DNA from: Sycon ciliatum
Taxonomy: Eukaryota > Porifera > Calcarea > Leucosolenida > Sycettidae
Assembly: GCF_964019385.1 (NCBI RefSeq)
Contig: NC_088643.1
Coordinates: forward strand, 10,600,098-10,664,097
Direction: 5' to 3'
DNA length: 64,000 nucleotides
Under the pieces are notes generated by a model, which saw only the letters and a program-made list of their open reading frames with translations, was not told the DNA's origin and did no database searches. Shown piece by piece: positions 19,160-28,860 of the stretch (position 1 is its first letter; each line of letters opens with the position of its first letter). A program made the position numbers and the translations under genes.

Positions 19160-22100
19160 AAAAATAAAACGTAGCCTGTAAAATGTAAAAATTCACTGAG
19201 TACAGTTTAATTCAATATCCATGTCCAGTATTTATAATAAAAATAATCTGCTGCAATTTATAGATTCTCACATGCGAGCAACCTGGGCCTCAGCAACAAC
19301 CAGCTCAGCAGACTCCGGATGCCGAACCGATCGCTCACGGAAAAGACCCCGTGAACCCCGCAAACACATGATGCATGATCGCAACAGGGCAAATGAGAGA
19401 CGGCATCTGATGTAAGATATTACGTGGGAGTAATAACGCGATTCGGCGATAGAGTGATGCCGCCGCTCTTCCCATGCCACCACTTGCCGACAGCACAACA
19501 GGCATGAACGTCGCATGCTCCACCTCTCTCACTCTCTCTTCATAGCAACGTCGCTTTTCTTTTTCATGGCGCCGATAGACAGTGGTGTGTGGTGCAGATC
19601 AATTTGAGCGTGCATGAGGATTAAAAACCCGTATATCAAGAAAAGTACGCTCAAAACGACTGCCCCACAAACCACTGACCGCTACATCAAGCCGAGCATG
19701 CTCCTCCACAATAGCAGACCTGTATCTCATTCTCTCTCCAGTGAGTGGCTGCAGCAGTGGCTCAATGGAGACATTGTGACAGGTCTCTTGAAGGAGAGAG
19801 GCTGTCACATCCCGGATCTCATTATGGCGGATAATGGTAAAACCACCAAGAGGACATGACAAGGCATGGTCAATACCATTGTCCCGTCCACAAGAGCAAT
19901 GAGTTGGTAACCTCGGCGGCATCCAACCATAACGGAGGCACAAGCCGTCCATGAACTCAGCTTTGCTCAGCGAAAAGCCATACTTTTTCAATGGACGGCA
20001 AGTCAGCCAACTCGAGGCGCCAGGTTCACGGGCGAGGACAATGGTGTGTCGCAAGGCGTCCGACGCATCATTGCTGATACGCCGTGCCGACTCCGCCTGA
20101 CTATGACGCACTTCCTTCTTCCTCTTCGCCTTCTCCCGCTTGATGCCAATCAGAGAATTCCCAATATCAGAAACACGATCCACGATACGCCGGGAGAGAG
20201 ATGCTGTGATGGCGACAGACGACTCATACTGGGCGCACAAAGTCATCGGGCTGACCAGGCCCAGGCCACCCAAACGACAGGGCATTGCGAGTCAGTACTT
20301 CCCTCAACACTGTGCCAGGCGGTGGCCGACCCGTCATTGCTGGGATAAGCTTCGTGCTTATCACGTCCTCCAGTGGCTGGAACTGGGACGGAGAAATAGA
20401 CTGAACGCGGCATAGGAAAGCCCAGCGACTTCTCAAGCCCGAGACATATGCATAATATGCTGCCTGGGGCTGTGAGCGAGCGAAATCAGCCAATCGAGTT
20501 AGCTCATCAGCCCACTCCTGGACCTTAGTTGATACAAAGTTCTCCTTGAAGTTAGCTGAGCCGATGGCTGCCCCCAGGTACCGAGCTCCATTACACGTAA
20601 TGACGACACTGGTGTCGCTGAACAGCTCAACTGCCTCACGATAGCAACGCTCCTTCCTTAATTAAAACAGTGGACAGAGGCGGGCAAAGATGTTGAACAT
20701 TCCGAAGGCAGACGCTGCGATTCAGGCAATTGAAAGCATTTGTTACGTCTGCCATCAGAATTCCATCAGTCTCTTCACGAGCAAACGCCTCCTGCATAGC
20801 ATGTATGCCCGCCTCCACCCCGCAGTCCTGACCGACACACAGCTGTGAGCAGCCAACAACCTGCTGAACCACAGGGCCAACAATGGACACAATTGCTTTC
20901 GCCACAATGCGGCGAACAACCTCTCGGATGCCAATTGGTCTGACACCAGTCCGCTTGTCCAAGGGCAGCAAGCGACATGCAGTGAATGCCATCAATGCAC
21001 CAGCATCAATATGCTCAGTGGCCACTCTCCTGGCACAAGAAGCAAGCGCATCACACAACCCATCCAAAGCGTCCGTGAAACTGGAGCACATATGACGCCA
21101 GGCCTCAGCATCCACACCGCTGGGTCCCGCTGCGCCCTCTGTGCCTAGCGCTGCCTGCCGGATAGCAAGGCGCCCCAGCGAAGCAAAATAGATGGGATGC
21201 GGAGGAGGGGGCGGCTGTCCCGGTATCAGAGCCTCGTCGCACACGGGCCCAGCCTCAGCATGCTTCTGCTTCAATATATCGATTACTGGAACACCGTCAA
21301 TTTCATCACTGATGCTGTACACTCCGCCACCACGATCAGCACCAAGGCAGCGCAGAGCAGCCGATAGCCTCCCGGATGCGACACAATCCGCACACTCTCG
21401 TGCAGGATCATCAGGACGACCTCGACCCCTTTTACTGGACTTCTCTCGGAGATTGTGGATAGTCTCTGTTTCCAACAATAATTCATTAATCTGACCATGA
21501 AACCACTGGTCCAAACGCCTGTCTAGGAGCTTGGCATGAGCAGGAGGATCACTATGCGGAACCTGCAGCATCAGCATCTGAAATACTGCTGCTACCATCA
21601 ACGCGCTGTCAGCGTATGATCCTGCATAACCAAAACAGTTGAAATAAGTAGATAGAGTTGTTATAAATCTCCGGCCAACATTTCCGCGAGGCACTTGAAA
21701 TCCATTCGGAGCAAGGTGCACACACTTGTCATATGCTGTGGAAAGAGCCGTCATAGTCTCAGATGCCGTCAAATTCCCCAGACAAAACGTTTCACGAGGG
21801 GCTGTCACATGGCCGCAGTCATCCACACCAGGGACTACTGTGGTCGACAAGGGTTGATCCTGAACATGTTCCTCTGGAGAAGACTCCGCCAATGGCTGAG
21901 CACAATGAACCGCACCACCATCACGCGCAATCGATGCACGTGACGAAGCAGCACAAACGCCATGGACAGCATCAAGGTCGTTACTGTCAGGAACCAATGC
22001 GACAGGGACGCTGGCACGCAAAGGTCCAGCCACGGAACTGCAACGAGAAACAACAGCCACTGGCACTGTTGAAAGGTCATCACCCACATGTGCACTCTCA

Positions 22101-22809
22101 TCAGCAGCCGCCATCCGAAGAACAGCATTATGGGCATGGTTCGAGTTACCTCCACCGCCAGCATTGGACGATAGCACGTTGTTCACTGGAAACAGAGGAC
22201 CCACATCGCCGTCCCGCAAGATTAACGAGATGTTGTGAGGATTCCGACATTTCTCACTCACGCCAGGTTTGCAATCCAAACAAGCCCGACCATCACGTTT
22301 ACATTTGCATTGCCGGCACTGATCACCTGTCTGAGTACACCGGCAACATGCCCGTGGTGCATTATCAGTCGAGGCCCGGCTCAGCTGTAGATCTTCTGGC
22401 TCTTCCTACTCATTCTGCTCACCAGCGGACAACGGCTGGAAACACAAACTCGCAGGATCTTCACCAGCTGTGCTCATCCGTTGATGCACCGGAAGCACTG
22501 TTAGACCGTCCGTGTCCACAGCATCCATTGCCACAGGGGCAGGTCCATTTTGCGGTAGCAAGGATCCATGGTGACTCCTACGAGCGGATGAGTACCCCCC
22601 ACCATCAACCGCGCCAGAAGCATCTCGCCGTATATATGCGGGAGGTGCGTACGGCGGAGCCTCAGGCAAAGAGTCCACCGTACCGCCAGGCGTCACCAGG
22701 ACAGCTACGTGATGAAGCTCAGTATTCCCGCAATTCCGACAGGCGCCTTCCCTTCCAGGATGACAATTATGGCAACATCTTCCTGAAGATGCACACATAC
22801 ACTCAGGCT
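19160..22809 (-). pseudogene. RLE-family LINE, copy A, main part (interrupted element)
   Basis: Reading 5' to 3' on the minus strand: a Cys-rich motif (ECMCASSGRCCHNCHPGREG), a second Cys cluster near 22230-22330 (CRQCKCKRDGRACLDC), a long N-terminal region, the RT entry region (VRPIGIREVVRRIVAKAI; MADVTNAFNCLNR), then YGWMPPRLPTHCSCGRDNG, HALSCPLGG, IIRHNEIRDVTA and ARLDVAVSGLWGSRFERTF with DIRVFNPHARSN. The last parts form the CCHC and PD-(D/E)xK restriction-like endonuclease. Near 20650 about 95 codons with the TQGDP and YADD motifs are missing, so the enzyme is dead. A CGA-to-TGA stop (19599-19601) and a frameshift near 19440 lie in the tail. The first part of the gene continues at 28599-28860 beyond the nested insertions. 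The 3' boundary is approximate. Confidence 0.85.
22793..22809. repeat. 17-bp target-site duplication of LINE copy B, left
   Basis: ACACATACACTCAGGCT here is repeated exactly at 28599-28615. Joining the two sides at this repeat restores the Cys-rich reading frame of copy A without a shift. Confidence 0.92.
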
Positions 22810-22893
22810 GCCGGACGAGGTGTGCACCAGTGTGTCCATGGAGCCCTTGCTGCAACCACTGACGGGGGAGCGTCTTCGTTACCGGACCGCAAA

Positions 22894-23076
22894 TGTAACA
22901 GGTTTAATCAAACTTGAAAAGTAAGAGGCCTGGTTGAGCGTGCCTCGACCAGTTATATGCAAAATGTGATAGTATACATGTGGCAATGGCGCCAATGAAG
23001 GTGCTAATAGACAGGCGTAAGACGCATGAGGTGCGAGGGAGTGTAAAGTTATAGAGAACAGGGGAAAACTGTTACA
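22894..23076 (-). repeat. 3' LTR
   Basis: On the minus strand it begins TGTAACAGTTTTCC and ends with CCTGTTACA; TGTAACAG/CTGTTACA is the terminal inverted repeat. At 183 bp it is short for the group. It appears identical to the LTR at 27789-27971. Confidence 0.95.
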
Positions 23077-23092
23077 TCATCCCCCTCCTATG
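23077..23092 (-). other. Polypurine tract
   Basis: On the minus strand AGGAGGGGGATGA lies directly against the 3' LTR, the position of the plus-strand primer. Confidence 0.85.
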
Positions 23093-23276
23093 GAGAGGAA
23101 GGAGCTTATAACCCAAATGCTCAAGTGGAATAGAGTACAATAAGCGCAAACACGTGCGAGACGAAAAAAGGCTTCGCACTGAAGTAACACAATAAGACGA
23201 CTGAAACTCCATGCAAATAAAAGTGTAATAAGCTCAACAAATGTGTAAGGTGAAACTAGAAGTTCAACTGCAAAAC

Positions 23277-26200
23277 TCAGCGGGCAGAAGCCAAGGTTTT
23301 GTACTTCTGAAGTGGAACAATGTCATTACCAGATTCATCCAACAAATAATGTTCAGGCTCCCAAGTGGCATCAGAGTAGCCTTGCCACTTGACTAGGTAC
23401 TGAAGCTGATTCTGCCGGCGGCGGTGACTGAGAATGTTCTCCACCACATAGCGGGCATGACCATCAAGGTCCGTGATAGGCGGAGGCGTAGGCTGTCTCC
23501 TATTAGGAATAGCGTTCTTCTCGTAGGCACGGAGTGCCGACACATTAAATACCGGGTGACAGCGGCTGGTATGAGGCAACTTGAGCTTGTAGGCATTCGG
23601 GCCGACCACATGGGTTATAGGAAAGGGGCCAAACCACTTGGGGCGTAATTTATGGGATGGTCGGTCCCGAGCTTCAGGAGTCAGGAGGAAATCCCGGTAG
23701 ACCATTACCAAATCTCCCACCTTCAGCTTTCCCTCGACCCTTGTCCGATCTGCATAGAAGGCCTGACGAGCTTGAGCTGCCACTAGCGCATCTTGTGAGA
23801 TCTTGACCGCGTCTTGTCTTGCTTGCAACCAATCAGCTGAATCTCTGCCTCCCTGAATAGGGTTGAGGAAGTCGGGTGGCGCTCTGGGATTTAGACCGTA
23901 ATTTAAGAAGAACGGTGTGTTTCCTGTAGATGATTGAGTAGCGCTGTTGATAGAAAACTCACAGAGAGGTAGGAGCATATCCCAGTTATCTTGTTTATGA
24001 TTTACAAAAGCCCTCAGCACATCCTCTACTATTCTGTTTACTCGTTCAGTTAGGCCATCTGTCTGAGGGTGATTGGCAGTACTAAATGCTAGTTTCGTTC
24101 CTAAGCGATCAAACAATTCCTGAAAAAATGCTGCCGTAAATCTTGGATCACGATCACATACAATACTAGAACTCAAACCATGAAGTCGAAATACATGTTG
24201 AATATACAGATCAGCACTTCCTTTAGCGTCAATAGTAGAGGAAGTAGGTGCTAAATGTACACACTTTGTCAAGCGGTCTACAAATACATATATTGCATCA
24301 TGACCTGTATCGGTCCTAGGCAAACCCATGATAAAATCCATCGAGATATCCGCCCACGGTTGACTGGGCACTGGTAAATTCTGCAAGAGACCAGTTTTTA
24401 GCTGGCCGCCTTTAACTCGTTGGCAGACGTCACATGACTTGACAAACGCCTTTACATCCAGTCCCATTCTGGGCCAATAGAAATATCTAGCGAGTCTGAA
24501 ATAGGTGCGATCTCGACCGGGATGCCCCGCAGTCACACAGTCATGGTATTCTTGAAGCAGGGCGAGTCGGAGTTTGCTACTCTTTGGAATGCATAACCTG
24601 TTCTGTGGTGAAGATCTGAGATAAAGATAACCGGGTGTTTCATTTAGAAGGTAACGGTCGTGCAGATTGTCATGGCTTGAATTTTTCAGTCTCCTGATAA
24701 TGGGAGCAAGATCCTTGACGCACTTGTAACCGCTGACAATTAACTGCGCTAAGTCTGGATTAATCTCTAGGGTATGCTCAATGGCATTCAACTGAATGTT
24801 AGGATAGGATGACCCGCCTATTTCAGAATCACTGAACAGATCTGGACGGCGTGAAAGCGGGTCGGCAATGTTTTTCTTTCCTGGTTTGTGAAAGACCGTG
24901 AAGTCATAGTCAGCTAAAAACTCTACCCATCTTGCCTCACGCTTGGTGAGAGTCGGTTTGGTTCGTAAATAGACAACACCCATATTATCAGTCATCAGGT
25001 CAAAGTGGCGAAATAGATAGATTCTCCAGCACTTTAATGCAAATACCACAGCCAACGTTTCCCTCTCGGCCGCAGTATAGTTGCGTTCTGCAGCTGACAG
25101 TTTCCGACTACAATAGGCTACGGGATGCAAATCCATATCTTCTCCCTGCTGTAGGAGCACACCCGCCACGGCAAAGTCACTTGCGTCAGTTTCTACCGTG
25201 AAGCTTTTCTCAACATCGGCCAGTTGCAACACTGGCGCCTCGAGTAATGCTGATTTTAGAGACTCGAATGCCTTCTGTCTAGCAGCGCTCCATTCAAAGC
25301 GTGAATGTTTTCCGGTGATTTCTTCTAATGGACGAGAGATGGTCGAGTGTCGATCTATGAACCTTCGGAAATAGTTTGCAAAGCCAAGAAACTTCCTCAC
25401 ATCAGTTACTGACGACGGAGTTGGCCATGTTTCCACAGCACTTATCTTCTTGGGATCAGGGGAAATTGATGTGCCGTTGATTTTATGCCCCAAGAAGAGA
25501 ACTTCTCTCACGCCGAATTCGCATTTAGACTGTTTGCAATACAGCTCGCTATTTCTAAGTGTTTCTAGAACTGTTTGAAGATGATGCAGATGATCTTCCC
25601 AGGTCTTGCTAAAAACTAGAATGTCATCCAAGAATACTACAACGAATTTTCGGAGATGCGGTTGCAGAATAGAGTTCATGAGTGACTGAAAGGTTGCCGG
25701 GGCATTAGTCAGCCCGAATCCCATGACTCTAAATTGGAAGTGACCGAACGGCGTATTAATGGCCGTCTTAGAAACATCCGAGTCTTGAATTCTGATTTGA
25801 TTGTACCCCGACCGCAAGTCCAACTTGGAGAAATATGCACTGCCCTGGATCGTGTCGAATAAGTCATCAATATTAGGAAGACAAGCTTTGTTTTTGATCG
25901 TAATTCTATTCAATTCTCGCCAATCGCACACCATTCTCAGAGTACCATCCGACTTCTTCACAAAAAACACGGGTGCACCGTATGGCGACTTACTTGGCTC
26001 AATGAATCCCTTCTCAAGTAATTCTGACAGCTGTGACTGGAGCTCGTCCATCTCTGGTTTCGGCAAGCGGTAGGCGGGTCGAGACGGTGGTCTGGTTCCA
26101 TCTTCTATCTGGATTTCATGGTCGATTGGTCTCTTCGGTGGAAGCTCATTCGGCAGCTCGTCTGGAAATAAATCCTGGTACCTCTTGAGCAGGTTCTGGA

Positions 26201-26927
26201 TGTCCTGTTGCTCTGATTCCTGGAGTTGTGGCCCGGAACGATTCTCCTCGTTTGCAGCAGTGACCCATGCAAGAAACCCTTCGGCTCCACTCCTCAGGGC
26301 ATGACGAGCTTGTCGGCCACTGATAAACATGCTTTCCACAGATGGCCGGTCGGCTGTCGGCGGGTTAGCTGAAGGCAATTTGGCAACAAAGGGCTCACCG
26401 TCCAACTGAACTTCGTTCGTACGGAAGTTGATACTGGGGTTGTTCCTTGTAAGCCACGGCTTGCCAAGAATAGCGTCGTAGCGAGTCAGGGGATACACAG
26501 TAAAGTGCTGTTCCTCACTGAAGCCCCCGACTGTCACCTTTAGCGTGCGTGTGGAAATCTGCGGGACCTCGCTGGTCGAGCCGTCCGCCAATGTTACGCT
26601 CAGCATTTCTGAGCTTGCATCCGTGTCAAGATGATGCTTTCGAACAAAACCGTCTGCAATGAAGTCATGCGTCGAACCGGAATCTATCAGCATCACTGCA
26701 TGGCGACCGCCGATCTTTCCCTGTATGCGCAGTAGGTCGTGTTCAGGTTCATTGCCGACGCTGACGTTGCTGACATGACACCTTTCTGCAACGGGACAAT
26801 TTCCTACAGCTATGGGTGTCTCCGGCTCCGTAGGTTCCTGGAGAGCAACGTCTTCAACCTCCAGAGCTCCGAACCGGTTAGCGACTGGTACCGGCGTGGG
26901 TGCTTGGGTCGTCGCCAGTAAGCGCAC
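23277..26927 (-). CDS. pol: Chromovirus Pol polyprotein (protease, RT, RNase H, integrase, chromodomain)
   Basis: The intact ORF has 1216 residues. Protease: MLIDSGSTHDFI (active DSG at about 82-84). Reverse transcriptase: MVCDWRELN, KLDLRSGYNQI, and catalytic VFLDDILVFS at about 431-440. RNase H: ETDASDFAVAGVL at about 579. Integrase: zinc-binding His/His/Cys/Cys at about 795, 802, 832 and 835 (YHDC, GHPG, CDVC), then catalytic D864, D925 and E961 with 35 residues between the last two. Chromodomain at about 1159-1210: YVVENILSHRR, LQYLVKWQGY, ATWEPEHYL; this type can direct integration by binding histone marks. The first codon of the listed ORF is GTG; the frame is open upstream and overlaps gag in the -1 phase, so Pol is probably made by frameshifting at 26951-26957. 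Confidence 0.95.
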   Translation of the reverse strand: MRLLATTQAPTPVPVANRFGALEVEDVALQEPTEPETPIAVGNCPVAERCHVSNVSVGNEPEHDLLRIQGKIGGRHAVMLIDSGSTHDFIADGFVRKHHLDTDASSEMLSVTLADGSTSEVPQISTRTLKVTVGGFSEEQHFTVYPLTRYDAILGKPWLTRNNPSINFRTNEVQLDGEPFVAKLPSANPPTADRPSVESMFISGRQARHALRSGAEGFLAWVTAANEENRSGPQLQESEQQDIQNLLKRYQDLFPDELPNELPPKRPIDHEIQIEDGTRPPSRPAYRLPKPEMDELQSQLSELLEKGFIEPSKSPYGAPVFFVKKSDGTLRMVCDWRELNRITIKNKACLPNIDDLFDTIQGSAYFSKLDLRSGYNQIRIQDSDVSKTAINTPFGHFQFRVMGFGLTNAPATFQSLMNSILQPHLRKFVVVFLDDILVFSKTWEDHLHHLQTVLETLRNSELYCKQSKCEFGVREVLFLGHKINGTSISPDPKKISAVETWPTPSSVTDVRKFLGFANYFRRFIDRHSTISRPLEEITGKHSRFEWSAARQKAFESLKSALLEAPVLQLADVEKSFTVETDASDFAVAGVLLQQGEDMDLHPVAYCSRKLSAAERNYTAAERETLAVVFALKCWRIYLFRHFDLMTDNMGVVYLRTKPTLTKREARWVEFLADYDFTVFHKPGKKNIADPLSRRPDLFSDSEIGGSSYPNIQLNAIEHTLEINPDLAQLIVSGYKCVKDLAPIIRRLKNSSHDNLHDRYLLNETPGYLYLRSSPQNRLCIPKSSKLRLALLQEYHDCVTAGHPGRDRTYFRLARYFYWPRMGLDVKAFVKSCDVCQRVKGGQLKTGLLQNLPVPSQPWADISMDFIMGLPRTDTGHDAIYVFVDRLTKCVHLAPTSSTIDAKGSADLYIQHVFRLHGLSSSIVCDRDPRFTAAFFQELFDRLGTKLAFSTANHPQTDGLTERVNRIVEDVLRAFVNHKQDNWDMLLPLCEFSINSATQSSTGNTPFFLNYGLNPRAPPDFLNPIQGGRDSADWLQARQDAVKISQDALVAAQARQAFYADRTRVEGKLKVGDLVMVYRDFLLTPEARDRPSHKLRPKWFGPFPITHVVGPNAYKLKLPHTSRCHPVFNVSALRAYEKNAIPNRRQPTPPPITDLDGHARYVVENILSHRRRQNQLQYLVKWQGYSDATWEPEHYLLDESGNDIVPLQKYKTLASAR

Positions 26928-26957
26928 CCCCTTTCTTACTGGCGACCAGCGTTTGGG
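26911..26957 (-). promoter_or_regulatory. Candidate -1 ribosomal frameshift signal between gag and pol
   Basis: On the minus strand the heptamer CCCAAAC (26957-26951) is set in the gag frame as C CCA AAC, the X XXY YYZ form. Four bases later a hairpin with a perfect 12-bp stem follows: GTCGCCAGTAAG (26946-26935) pairs with CTTACTGGCGAC (26922-26911) across a 12-base loop. The gag stop codon (26938-26936) is inside the first arm. The pol frame lies at -1 relative to gag and is open across the signal. Confidence 0.8.
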
Positions 26958-27775
26958 TAGCGCTGTCCACCCTCAGTACAGTCTTTAGCGAGGTGGCCTG
27001 GCTTCCTGCAAGCAAAGCAGTGTCCCATTGCTCGCAGTTGGACACGCTCTTGGTCCGTCAGCTTGCGGAGGCCCTGACCACGGAAGCTGGGCACGGAACG
27101 CGACTCTCTACTGGCTGGTGGCCCCGACGCCGGTGGCCCTGGCGACTGCTCCACGGTGTTTGCTGCCATGACAGCTTGCTCCAGGGTACGTGGATGCTCA
27201 CGCATGACCTGTCGCTGGATGTGCGGCGTAAGACCCCTGACGAACAGCAGCGCTCTGGTGTGGTGGTCGATTTCCGGCACTTGCAGGCTGAGGCGAGTGA
27301 AAGCAGCAATGTATGCGTCCAGCGACCCGCGCTGCGCTGCGGAAATTAGTCCCATACGCGATGTTTCCTCGTTGTGCCGTGGTCCGTACACATCGCCAAG
27401 TGCCGCTTTCAGAGCAGGCCAGTCGGAAAACACTTGGTTAGCTTCCAATGCCGCTATCAACCAAAGACGAGCGTTTCCAGTCAAAAATCCTGCCGCGTAG
27501 TCGACCCTCTGTGCCGCATTTGGGAGTGCCAACGACCGTAGGGCCATGTCCATTGTAAACGTCCATTCTTTGAATGTAGCGGAATCTCCTCCAAACACAG
27601 GCGGCTCTTTCGTAAGGCGAGGTGTTGGCTCCCACGGTTCCGAGTTCGGATGTATCGTTCGGTTTCCTTGGCTAACGCGCTGAGCGGTCTTGATATCGTT
27701 TATCAGCCGAACGACGAGTACGAGGAGCGTAAGCAGAGCGACCAGAACACCTGCCAAAAGCAGAGTAGTAACCAT
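26936..27775 (-). CDS. gag: Chromovirus Gag with N-terminal hydrophobic segment
   Basis: 279 residues, starting ATG at 27775, which lies inside the primer binding site. Residues 1-25 (MVTTLLLAGVLVALLTLLVL and following) form one strongly hydrophobic helix, which is unusual for a Ty3/gypsy Gag. The capsid-like region covers about 60-200 (FGGDSATFKEWTFTMDMAL; GLTPHIQRQVMREHP). Near the C-terminus stands a CCHC zinc knuckle, CFACRKPGHLAKDC. Gag forms the particle and packages RNA. The ORF ends TAA within the frameshift hairpin; the next ORF is pol in the -1 frame. Confidence 0.93.
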   Translation of the reverse strand: MVTTLLLAGVLVALLTLLVLVVRLINDIKTAQRVSQGNRTIHPNSEPWEPTPRLTKEPPVFGGDSATFKEWTFTMDMALRSLALPNAAQRVDYAAGFLTGNARLWLIAALEANQVFSDWPALKAALGDVYGPRHNEETSRMGLISAAQRGSLDAYIAAFTRLSLQVPEIDHHTRALLFVRGLTPHIQRQVMREHPRTLEQAVMAANTVEQSPGPPASGPPASRESRSVPSFRGQGLRKLTDQERVQLRAMGHCFACRKPGHLAKDCTEGGQRYPNAGRQ

Positions 27776-27787
27776 CCTCTGCTACCA
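27770..27787 (-). other. Primer binding site for initiator-Met tRNA
   Basis: On the minus strand TGGTAGCAGAGGATGGTT is complementary to the 3' end of metazoan initiator-methionine tRNA including CCA. It starts one base after the 5' LTR. The gag ATG is part of it. Confidence 0.9.
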
Positions 27788-27788
27788 G

Positions 27789-27971
27789 TGTAACAGGTTT
27801 AATCAAACTTGAAAAGTAAGAGGCCTGGTTGAGCGTGCCTCGACCAGTTATATGCAAAATGTGATAGTATACATGTGGCAATGGCGCCAATGAAGGTGCT
27901 AATAGACAGGCGTAAGACGCATGAGGTGCGAGGGAGTGTAAAGTTATAGAGAACAGGGGAAAACTGTTACA
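27789..27971 (-). repeat. 5' LTR
   Basis: 183 bp, identical by eye to the 3' LTR. It is flanked on the right by GCAAA, the target duplication, and then by the continuation of LINE copy B. The promoter should be here, but I see no strong TATA box. Confidence 0.95.
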
Positions 27972-28598
27972 GCAAATGTGGAAGACCGTGCCCGGTTGGA
28001 TGTCGCTGCCAATGGTTTGTGGGGCAGTCGTTTTGAGCGTACACTTATTGATATACGGGTTTTTAATCCTCACTCACGCTCAAATCGATCTGCACCACGT
28101 ACTATTGTGTATCAGCGACATGAAAAAGAGAAGAGAAGGCACTATGAGGAGCGGGTGAAGCAGGTTGAGCAAGCCTCCATTGTTCCGGCGGTCATGTCAG
28201 CCAGTGGCGGAATGGGTCCAGCATCAACAGCACTGTATAAACGAATTGCTCATCTGTTGGCTGAGAAGAGGGGTGAGCACTACTCTCATGTTATGGCATT
28301 TGTTAGATGCAGGATTTCCTTCAGCCTTCTGAAATCCTGTATCGTGTGCATTCGCGGTTGTAGGCGTTTAAATTTTAGTTTGAAATGTGCACCCTCCTGC
28401 GGAGCCCACGCTGCTTTGGCAGTGGCGGAGGCTCGCTTGCCGACGTAACCGTCGGAGATCATCATGAACAATGGACTGACTAATTATTCACTTGTCCTGT
28501 CTTTCTAAATAACATGTTATTGCACATGTTCTTGGTTTATTTTTTGGCCTTTTTCGTGCTTTGGAGTCATTATTTTGTTGTTGACATGTAGTATAAGT

Positions 28599-28860
28599 AC
28601 ACATACACTCAGGCTCACTACATACTCTAGCTTCACCAGCACAGAAGCAGCATGAGTCCACATGCCGCCCGGGAGACTCCATATCAACAGCCCAAGTCAT
28701 GCAGAATCGGGCGGCAAGGGCGTTTTCGGACTCTCGCATCACACCTCCGCGCGTACCCTCCTGCTGCAATTGGACACCTACAGAGTATCCGAGATATTCA
28801 GGCAGAAGTTCATCGTTCTGGTCTGGAGGTCTCGTAATGAGCACGCAAGTTCTGAACTGC
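28599..28860 (-). pseudogene. RLE-family LINE copy A, N-terminal part
   Basis: The minus frame reads DSCCFCAGEARVCSEPECMC up to the 17-bp duplication and continues at 22809 as ASSGRCCHNCHPG. Together they form a Cys-rich, probably zinc-binding, N-terminal domain. Upstream sequence to about 28850 is open, but the true start of the element is not clear because a plus-strand LINE tail adjoins it. Confidence 0.8.

Larger units (their letters stand above)
22894..27971 (-). mobile_element. Complete Ty3/gypsy chromovirus
   Basis: The 5078-bp element has two 183-bp LTRs, a primer binding site, gag, pol with a C-terminal chromodomain, and a polypurine tract, flanked by a 5-bp duplication GCAAA (22889-22893, 27972-27976). 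The LTRs are identical by eye and both ORFs are intact, so the insertion is very recent and may be autonomous. It is inserted in LINE copy B. No envelope gene is present. Confidence 0.95.
22810..28598 (+). mobile_element. RLE-family LINE, copy B, containing the chromovirus
   Basis: The 5'-truncated copy occupies 22810-22893 and 27972-28598, flanked by a 17-bp duplication. The left piece codes for VSMEPLLQPLTGERLRYRTA, and the right piece continues in frame as NVEDRARLDVAANGLWGSRF, LIDIRVFNPHSRSNRS and VYQRHEKEKRRHYEE up to the stop near 28448. This is the endonuclease core plus the C-terminal tail. The chromovirus splits it between RTA and NVE, with a 5-bp duplication. The 3' untranslated part matches copy C until about 28567 and then differs for 30 bp. 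Unlike copies C, D and E it has no poly(A) tail. Confidence 0.9.

Noticed and set aside
22793-22893. Twin-priming inversion of a single LINE at the head-to-head border of copies A and B
   Set aside because: B has its own 17-bp duplication, lies within A's reading frame and overlaps parts that A also contains, so they are two insertions.
21763-22917. 384-codon plus-strand ORF
   Set aside because: It is antisense to LINE copy A and rich in His/Gln/Pro, as expected from reversed GC-rich codons; it also crosses the 17-bp duplication and the chromovirus border.
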